A stretch of 64,000 bases of DNA from Perognathus longimembris pacificus (lineage: Eukaryota; Chordata; Mammalia; Rodentia; Heteromyidae), in assembly GCF_023159225.1 (NCBI RefSeq), contig NC_063161.1, forward strand, positions 76,360,267 to 76,424,266, in the 5' to 3' direction. Shown here in pieces: positions 57,134 through 64,000 of this stretch. Both the position numbers and the translations under genes were made by a program. Under the pieces are notes generated by a model. It did not search any database and had not been told where the DNA came from. It saw only the letters and a list, made by a program, of their open reading frames with translations. Numbering within the stretch: position 1 is the stretch's first letter; the number at the start of each line of letters is the position of its first letter.

Positions 57134-57528
57134 TACGGGGTTCAAGGGAGGAAGTCCCCGACCCTCTAGGAGCCCACCACCCAGATGGATTTATTGGAGA
57201 AGCAAAAAGCAGACTGACCAATCAGGGACGCAGCACAGACTCGGGGAGCTGAAACTGCAACAGTGAAAAGCGGGCTGACTGGCCAGGGACACAGTGCAGA
57301 CTTGGGAGCTGCCACTGTGACCCGGAGCAGTCTTCAAGCTGGAGTTTATAAAGGTAAAAGCATAGCACAGATGTAGGGGGTTGACTCAGGGAGTAGAGCA
57401 AGCAACAAACAAGTTAAGCAAGTGTGGCACAGAAGCAGAATTTTGGGGTCAGGTTGACCTAATCTACTCCCCCCAACGTTCCCTACCATGTTTCCCTAAT
57501 CAAGATGGTGTCAGCTGTACACCCTACA
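57134..57528 (-). mobile_element. Solo LTR of gammaretrovirus-like type, 5-bp repeat ACTGT
   Basis: Read on the minus strand it begins TGTAGGGTGT and has a TATA box (tttataaa near 57350), AATAAA (near 57190) about 160 bp later, and a U5-like end rich in TCCC. ACTGT flanks it at 57129-57133 and 57529-57533. The U3-R-U5 order is complete and no internal viral genes adjoin it, so it is a solo LTR. Confidence 0.78.
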
Positions 57529-57593
57529 ACTGTACCAGAGCTTGAACTCTTAGCACAAGCCCCAGGACCATCAAATGCACACAAATGTGTGTG

Positions 57594-57648
57594 CACACAC
57601 ACACACACACACAAGAATATATGTGTATAGATAGATAGATAGATATTT
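57594..57648 (+). repeat. (CA)n and (GATA)n microsatellites
   Basis: Short (CA)n at 57594-57613 and agatagatagatagata at 57629-57645. Confidence 0.85.
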
Positions 57649-57685
57649 TTCCACACAGACCTTGTCCAGAAAAACAGGAAATCTT

Positions 57686-57885
57686 TTTTTTTTTTCCAGA
57701 CCTGGGTCTTGGACTCAGGGCCTGAGCACTGTCCCTGGCTTCTTTTTGTTCAAGGCTAGCACTCTGCCACTTGAGCCACAGCGCCACTTCCAGCTTTTTC
57801 TATATATGTGGTGCTGGGAAATTGAACACAGGGCTTCATGTATATGAGGCGAGCACTCTTGCCACTAGGCCATACTCCCAGCCCC
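57686..57885 (-). repeat. IDL-Geo SINE, reversed, 12-bp target duplication
   Basis: acaggaaatctt at 57674-57685 and 57886-57897. Confidence 0.92.
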
Positions 57886-58201
57886 ACAGGAAATCTTATC
57901 TCTGATCCTGACTGGCATTTGGCTATTCCTGTCCTAGCTATGTTTTTTGTCCACCTTTGACAGTACTGGGTTTAAACTCAGGGCATTATACTTGGTAGAC
58001 AGATGTTGTACTACAAGAGATATTCCTCTAAAACCTTTTTAAAATATGCTTATTTTTCCATCAAAACTTTTGTATTAGCATATATTCATCGCATAGTTGA
58101 TTGTGACATTTCTACACACAGAAACAACATATCTGACCAGCCTCACCCCAGTACTCTCCCTCCTCCTCCTGCCATAAACAATCTCAACAGCTTTTCACCG
58201 T

Positions 58202-58628
58202 CTTTTTTTTTTTTTTTTTGCCAGTCCTGGGGCTTGAACTCAGAGCCTGAGCACTATCCCTGATTTCTTTTTGCTCAAGGCTAGCAATCTAGCACTTGAG
58301 CAACAGCGCCACTCCTGGCGTTTTCTATATATGTAGTGGTTAGGAATAGAACCCAGGGTTTCATGAATAAGAGACAAGCACTCTACCACTAGGCCATATT
58401 CCCAATATTTCCAGGCTTTCTTTCTTTCTTTTTATTTTTTGTGCTGGTCCTGGGGCTTGAACTCAGGTCCTGGGCCCTGTCCCTAAGCTATTTTGATCAA
58501 GGCTGGTCCTCTGCCACTTGAGCCACAGCTTCACTTCTGACTTTTTTGGGTAGTTGCCTGGAGATAAGAGTTTAATGGGATTTCCTAGCCAGGCTGGTTT
58601 CAAATCACGATCATCAGATCTCAGCCTT
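58202..58628 (-). repeat. Reversed IDL-Geo and B1-like/Geo SINEs
   Basis: IDL-Geo from the T-run at 58202 to 'ccatattcccaat' (58407); composite SINE at 58437-58628. Confidence 0.85.
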
Positions 58629-58800
58629 ATTTACTTCTTTCTATTCTTCCTCCTTCCCTTTCTCCCTCCTCTTCCCCTCCCTCCCTCCTTCCCCTTCCTC
58701 CTCCTCCTCCTCCTACCTTCCCTCCCTCCCCTCTCTCTCCTCCCTCCCCTCCCTCCCTTCCTTTCTTCGTTCCTTGCTTCCCTCTTTTTTCTCTCTCACA
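58629..58800 (+). repeat. Pyrimidine-rich low-complexity tract
   Basis: Long run of CCT, CCCTC and CTTCC units with almost no purines. The open frame across it is not a gene. A decayed reversed SINE follows (58850-59035). Confidence 0.9.
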
Positions 58801-59035
58801 CTCTCTTTCTTTCTTTTCTGTTATGGCACCAGGGCCTGCTACCTTTGCTTAACTTTTTTTGCTCAAGACTGGCGCTCTTGAGCCCCTGTCACTTGAGCCC
58901 CTGCTTCCACTTTTACCTTTTTTTGCTGGTTCATTGTAGATAAGGATCTGCCAGGGATGACTTCAAATTTGTATCCTCATGTCTCAGCCTCCTGAGAGGC
59001 GAGGATTACAGGGGTGAGCCACCAGCACAGGCTTT

Positions 59036-59530
59036 GAAGTGGACACTTCACATGGGGGTACATAACTACCATTCCAGTTACTCCAGAAGCACACAAGTCA
59101 GAGGAAAAACTGAGAGAGTTTATCAAAAGAAAAGAAAGCAAAAAAGGGATGGGACATTATTCAAGTATCCATTCAGCAAGCACAGGCCTTGAATTCACTG
59201 TCAGGAGCCACCAAAGGGTGGCATTCAACCTTTAGGAGCCCCAGCCAAGCACCGCCATTGAAATTAACAGATGGTAATTCTACTTTTGACCACTAGAGGG
59301 CACCACGGCACCAGATATCAGCCTCAAGGGGCTGCCCCAGGCTGGGAAGGCCGGTGCCAGAGATGGAGGGGCTTTCCATACAGTGTCTGTAGTTTGGGGG
59401 GTGGACAGGGGAGGAGTGGACAAGAGGCTGGGCCCATTAGAGAGGACCCACCGAGGTGTCTAATCTGGTGCAATCTGTTCCCCAGGAATCCAAATGTTGC
59501 ACAGTTTAGTGATTAAAACAAGAGGTAGAA
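59036..59530. other. Intergenic unique block with CTCF-type motif
   Basis: Repeat-free for nearly 500 bp. The only recognised element is the motif at 59290. Confidence 0.4.
59290..59304 (+). promoter_or_regulatory. CTCF-type core motif CCACTAGAGGGCACC
   Basis: It matches CCASYAGRKGGCRSY at every position and lies 8.4 kb upstream of the WIPI2 start in non-repeat sequence. Occupancy not shown. Confidence 0.5.
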
Positions 59531-59534
59531 GAGG

Positions 59535-59800
59535 GACCATGTGTAGTGGCTCATGCCTGTAATCCCAGCAATTCGAGAATCGAGAGAGGGAAGATTGAGG
59601 GTTGAGGCCAGTCTGGGAAAAATGTTTGCAAGACCTCATCTTAGTCAAGAAACCAGGTTAAAATGGGGCACATATGTCAATCCAGTTATGCAAGAGGCAT
59701 GAATGGGGGGATAGTGGTTGAGGCTGGGATGGGTGAAAATAATGAAAGATAAATACAATAAAATAAGTAAAAAATAAAATAATGAAAGTACTAAAAGTCA
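59535..59800 (+). repeat. B1-like SINE, diverged
   Basis: 'gtgtagtggctcatgcctgt', 'aatcccagcaattcgag', 'tgaggccagtctggg', A-rich end. Confidence 0.65.
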
Positions 59801-60496
59801 AGATATGGCTTACTAAATAGGTATAGCTCTATCTGTTGGTCTATCTGTCTATATAACCTTTATTTTCTATATAGCCCTGATCTCAAGCTCCTATTATTTA
59901 GTTATTTATTGCCAATACTGTGGTTGGAACTCAGGGCCTTTGGCTCACCTGGTTTGCTTGCACACAGCTGGTGCTCTACCATTCTGCCATTCTTTGTCAT
60001 TCTGCCATGCTTTGTCAGGCTTTTTTAGAAATGGAGTCTTGCAGAGTTTTCTGCCTGGCTGGCTTTGAATTGTGATCCTCTAGGTCCCAGCCTCCTGAGT
60101 AGCTTGGGTTATAATCATTAGCTATATCAGCACCCAGCTACAGACTCAAAATCTTCACCTTCCTGCCTGAGTCTCCTAAGTTCTGGGATTACAGGAGTGT
60201 ACCACCACTCTGGTAAGGCAGGTGTGTTTTCACTTAAGAACACCCCCCACCAAAAAAAAAAAAGAAAAGAAAAAAATTCCCCAATTCTTTCCAAAGCATT
60301 TCACATGAGTGAACTAGCTCAGGAGCAGAAGGAGGCAGCCCCCTCCCCTACCCACCCTCGGTGCCCTGTGCCAGCCACAACACCAGCAGTTGTGGCATTT
60401 TCAGCCAGAGTTTTGTGGTAGGCTGACATTGTGCCTTTAATTTACATTTACTCACAATCCCACAATTTATGACCTTTAAAATTTATTTATTATTAT

Positions 60497-60722
60497 TTTT
60501 TGTCCATTGTGGGGCTTGAAATCAGGGTGCTGTCTCTGAGCTGCTTTGTGCTCAAGGCTAGTGCTCTACCACTTGAACCATAGCACCACTTCTGGTTTTT
60601 GAGGGGTTAATTGGAGATAAGAATCTCTTGGAGACTTGTCTACTGGCTTTGAACCACAATCTTCAGATCTCAGCCTCCTGAGTAGCTAGGATTATAGGCA
60701 TGAGCCACAGGCACCCAGCTAC
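60497..60722 (-). repeat. B1-like/Geo SINE, reversed
   Basis: 'gtggggcttgaaatcagggt' to 'gagccacaggcacccagct'. Confidence 0.85.
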
Positions 60723-60960
60723 CTTTAAAGTTTTCAAACACTTATTTTGATATTTACATCTTTTTGTTGTTGTTTTGATCAAGGGTCTGTCCTAATCTTT
60801 CACCCATTTTATTTTTTAGGAGTTGGTCATGGGGCTTGAACTCAGGGCCTGGGCACTGTCCCTTAACTCTTTCCCTCAAATCTGGCATTCTACTACTTGA
60901 GCTTTACTTCTGGCTTTTTGCTGGTGGCATTCCTACCTGGGCTGGCTTTGAACAGAGATT

Positions 60961-61163
60961 TTTTTTTTTTGGCCAGTCCTGGGCCTTGAACTCAGGGCCT
61001 GAGCACTGTCCCTGGCTTCTTCCCGCTCAAGGCTAGCACTCTGCCACTTGAGCCACAGCGCCGCTTCTGGCCGTTTTCTGTATATGTGGTGCTGGGGAAT
61101 CGAACCTAGGGCCTCGTGTATCCGAGGCAGGCACTCTTGCCACTAGGCTATATCCCCAGCCCC
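60961..61163 (-). repeat. IDL-Geo SINE, reversed (serial member A)
   Basis: Target tgaacagagatt at 60949-60960 recurs at 61164-61175. Inserted in an older reversed SINE (60820-60950). Confidence 0.93.
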
Positions 61164-61178
61164 TGAACAGAGATTCTT

Positions 61179-61386
61179 CTTTTTTTTTTTTTTTGGCCAG
61201 TCCTGGGCCTTGGACTCAGGGCCTGAGCACTGTCCCTGGCTTCTTCCCGCTCAAGGCTAGCACTCTGCCACTTGAGCCACAGCGCCGCTTCTGGCCGTTT
61301 TCTGTATATGTGGTGCTGGGGAATCGAACCTAGGGCCTCGTGTATCCGAGGCAGGCACTCTTGCCACTAGGCTATATCCCCAGCCC
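61179..61386 (-). repeat. IDL-Geo SINE, reversed (serial member B)
   Basis: Flanked by tgaacagagattctt at 61164-61178 and 61387-61401, the same site as member A. Confidence 0.93.
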
Positions 61387-61401
61387 TGAACAGAGATTCT
61401 T

Positions 61402-61695
61402 AATACCTTATACTTGGTGGCATCTTAGATGTGATAAACTATGGCATTATCATTACAGCCTTAGCCAGGAACCCTGGCACTACCCCAACCAACAGTCCCA
61501 CCTCCCATCCAGTCCTCTCCCAACCTGGCAGGCTCTGCCTCTCTATCCCTGTGCCCTGTGTCCTCAGGCTTGTCTAAAGCCTGACTGCCCCACCTGGCTG
61601 CCCACACCACCTGACCACCTTTCCATGATCTTCCATGCCTTAGCTGAAATGCTTCCCTGTTCCCCTTCCCCGGAGCACCCCCAACAAAGATTCCA
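61402..61695. other. Intergenic C-rich unique sequence
   Basis: No gene recognised. Confidence 0.35.
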
Positions 61696-61702
61696 AGTTA
61701 GA

Positions 61703-61915
61703 TCTGGTGTTAGCGGCTCACGCCTGTATACAATCCTAGCTACTTGGGCAGCTAAGATCTGAGGATGGCATGGGTGAGAAAGTCCAGTGAACCAGCAAAA
61801 ACACTGGAAGTGGAGCTGTTGTTCAAGTGGTAGAGTGCTAGCCTGGAGTGAAAAAGCTCAAGAGCATTGCCCAGGCCCTGAGTTCAAGCCCTAGTGGCAG
61901 TATTCTAAAAAAATA
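61703..61915 (+). repeat. B1-like/Geo SINE, internally shortened
   Basis: 'ggtgttagcggctcacgcct' head; the linker lacks the usual 'cttatctccaattaacc' block. Confidence 0.75.
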
Positions 61916-62510
61916 AAAATCCTAATTGGACCTGCAGCTGGGCTCCTCTCACTCTTCCCAGCTAGGCCTCAGCCTTGGCCCAGAAGACAGAGCCCACACT
62001 GACAGTTTCTCCAAGCTCAAGGCTGCACCCCAGGATAACCTCAGACCTCTGTAAGAGACCTCTGAGAAAGCTCAAGGCTCTTGAGAAAAATTCATTTTGT
62101 TCTCAGGGTGCTGACGCTTGGGACACAAGCGAGGAATGCACTGTATTCACAAATTGTTAAACACTTGCAGATAATTCTTTCTTTGAAGCACTATACTCCC
62201 TCCCTTGCTGTGTTGTAACATACTACAAAAAAGAAAAAAAAATTCCCTCTGACCTTGCCTGCTGGCCAAAATGGTTACTACACTCCGGGAACTAAGCAAA
62301 AATATTCTAAAGGAAAAAGAGAAATATTCTGAGAGGCAGCATTTGATAAAATGATTCCTTTGGGGTGTAACCCCAGCTAAGTATGGGATGTAAATAGGAA
62401 GATTACAGTCCAGGCCTGCCGGGGAGAAAAACATGAGGCTCTATCCTCCAAAATAGCTAAAAGAGATGGGGACATGGCTCAAGGGGTAGAATGTTTTCAA
62501 TAATCAGGTG
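61916..62510. other. Intergenic, nothing recognised
   Basis: Unique sequence; a partial ID-like piece may lie at 62465-62500. Confidence 0.35.
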
Positions 62511-62528
62511 GTTCAAAAACCCAGGAAC

Positions 62529-62990
62529 GGGCTGGGAATATGGCCTAGTGGCAAAGAGTGCTTGCCTGGTTTACATGAAGCCCTGGGCTCGATTCCCCAG
62601 CACCACATATATAGAAAACGGCCAGAAGTGGCGCTGTGGCTCAAGTGGCAGAGTGCTAGCCTTGAGCAAAAAGAAGCCAGGGACAGTGCTCAGGCCCTGA
62701 GCCCAAGGCCCAGGACTGGCAAAACAACAACAACAACAACAAAAAAAAACAACCAGGAACATCAAAAAACAAAAACTATGGGGCTGGGGATATGGCCTAG
62801 TGGCAAGAGTGCTTGCCTCGTATACATGAGGCCCTGGGTTCGGTTCCCCAGCACCACATATACAGAAAATGGCCAGAAGTGGTGCTGTGGCTCAAGTGGC
62901 AGAGTGCTAGCCTTGAGCAAGAAGAAGCCAGGGACAGTGCTCAGGCCCTGAGTCCAAGCCCCAGGACTGGCCAAAACAAACAAACAAACA
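62529..62990 (+). repeat. Two IDL-Geo SINEs in tandem orientation
   Basis: First copy 62529-62750, flanked by ccaggaac (62521-62528, 62753-62760). Second copy 62781-62989, flanked by aaaactatg (62772-62780, 62990-62998). Both keep a recognisable B box. Confidence 0.93.
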
Positions 62991-63006
62991 AAACTATGAC
63001 TCCTTT

Positions 63007-63051
<45 letters not shown>

Positions 63052-63285
63052 TGAGGCTTGAACTCAGGGCCTGGGCGCTATCCCTTTGGTTGTTTTACTC
63101 AAGGCTGGCACTTTACCACTTGAGCCACAGCTCTACTTCCAACTTCCTTTTTTGCTAGCTAATTAGAGACAAGAGTCTCATAGACTTTCCTGCCTGGGCT
63201 GGCTTTGAACATTGGTCCTCAGATCTCAGCCTCCTGAGTGGCTAGGATCACAGGGATGAGCCGCCAGCACCCAGTGCCTCCTCTG
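63007..63285 (-). repeat. (TG)n plus reversed B1-like/Geo SINE
   Basis: (TG)n of about 21 units at 63007-63049, then 'ctgaggcttgaactcagggc' to 'gccgccagcacccagtg'. Confidence 0.88.
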
Positions 63286-63630
63286 ATCACACATATCTGT
63301 AAGGAACAATGTGAATCTGCAGGTATGGCATTGATCTCAAGATGGGAGCATATGGCAGAATCCATCTTTGTTTAAATAGGTGCTCAGACATCTATGTTAC
63401 AACGACCCTAAACAGACCAGCCTTGACATCTCTGAGCCCAATTATGCAACAGTGTGACAGGAAGCAGGACTGAATGTGCCAGGATAGCAAGACAAAGAGA
63501 GGCAGGCACCCGTGAGAGGACAAGTTCAAGTCACTTCCTGCCCAACTTTCCCAGCACAAATAACTACCCAGAATGCCCCAGGTGAGCCCAGGCCCCATTC
63601 TGAGTGTGAGCTGTGCCTCCAGATATCCTA
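63286..63630. other. Intergenic unique sequence
   Basis: No gene or repeat recognised. Confidence 0.4.

Positions 63631-63634
<4 letters not shown>

Positions 63635-63674
<40 letters not shown>
63635..63674 (+). repeat. (TG)n microsatellite
   Basis: About 20 TG units. Unique sequence follows to the window end. Confidence 0.95.
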
Positions 63675-63676
<2 letters not shown>

Positions 63677-64000
63677 ACAAGATTACAAACCCAACACCCC
63701 AAGCCAGGCTAAGGTCCCCTCCCCAGTCCCTGTCGCATATCCAGCCCCCCACGGAGGGCAGGAGGCCATTGCTGATGAACCCAGTTATAGCTGGGTTTCA
63801 TGTGGCCCAAAGCCACAGAAACTTTTCCCTTCCCTGCCCCTTCCCAGCACCCCCTTCACCTCTTCCCTGCTCTCCACTACTTTTAAAACACCAAACCCAA
63901 CTTCTATATCATGGAAGGAAGTCGGTCTCAGCTCCCACTGGACTTTGCCTGACTGCAATCGTTGAGATTGACTAAAATCGGACCTGACCACAATGTGTCC

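Noticed and set aside
57134..57528. Possible host promoter because of its TATA box and AATAAA
   Set aside because: The full U3-R-U5 order and flanking direct repeats identify a solo LTR; no downstream host exon is apparent.
60949..61401. CRISPR-like array (regular repeats with spacers)
   Set aside because: Repeats are SINE copies and target-site duplications in vertebrate DNA.
62529..62600. tRNA-like A and B boxes, considered as a tRNA-Ala gene
   Set aside because: The acceptor and anticodon stems do not close and the Geo tail follows. It is a tRNA-derived SINE head, repeated across the window.
62508..62983. Recurrent peptides (such as GNRTQG and KWQSASLEQ types) at many sites, looking like a protein family
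   Set aside because: They are six-frame translations of IDL-Geo SINEs in the two orientations.

Overview
This is ordinary nuclear DNA of a mammal, almost certainly a geomyoid rodent (kangaroo rats, pocket mice, pocket gophers). The main evidence is the dominant interspersed repeat. It is a short element with a tRNA-Ala-like head (A box near 'tggcctagtggcaag', B box 'ggttcgattcc') joined to a tail reading 'agtggcgctgtggctcaag' through to 'ggactggc' plus oligo(A). That matches the IDL-Geo SINE described only from Geomyoidea. A second family carries the same Geo tail behind a B1/7SL-like head. Dozens of copies of both are visible.

Two protein-coding genes are present, both on the minus strand. 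WIPI2, the autophagy WD-repeat protein that binds PtdIns3P, is complete. Its coding exons run from 50859 (ATG) to 23710 (stop); all splice phases close and give 445 codons plus stop. An 18-codon cassette exon (48270-48323) and an internal GC-type donor in exon 12 (24608) suggest 463- and 436-residue isoforms. SLC29A4 (PMAT, plasma membrane monoamine transporter) is represented only by its 5' end: CpG-island promoter, non-coding exon 1 (from 3874 upward) and exon 2 with the start codon (991-1151). The rest lies beyond position 1. The head-to-tail order WIPI2 then SLC29A4 matches the conserved mammalian arrangement (human 7p22.1). The two genes do not act in one pathway.

Layout. 1-990: SLC29A4 intron 2. 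991-1151: exon 2. 1152-3873: intron 1. 3570-4320: CpG island plus a phased GC-box array. 4.3-20.5 kb: intergenic, rich in SINEs, MaLR-like LTR remnants and microsatellites. 20.5-23.7 kb: a repeat-poor block, probably WIPI2 3'UTR. 23.7-50.86 kb: WIPI2 exons and introns. 50.5-51.3 kb: WIPI2 CpG-island promoter. 51.4-64 kb: intergenic DNA with no recognised gene, but with instructive nested retroelements: two LTRs of one family in inverted orientation, one of them split by a poly(A) retrocopy; a separate gammaretrovirus-like LTR; and SINEs stacked serially on one target site.

I found no CRISPR array, prokaryotic system, rRNA or functional tRNA gene, and no evidence of a novel molecular system. 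The most useful leads are the WIPI2 splice variants, the 34-bp GC-box array at the SLC29A4 promoter, two CTCF-type motifs flanking WIPI2 (one inside an LTR), and the nested or serial retroinsertions.
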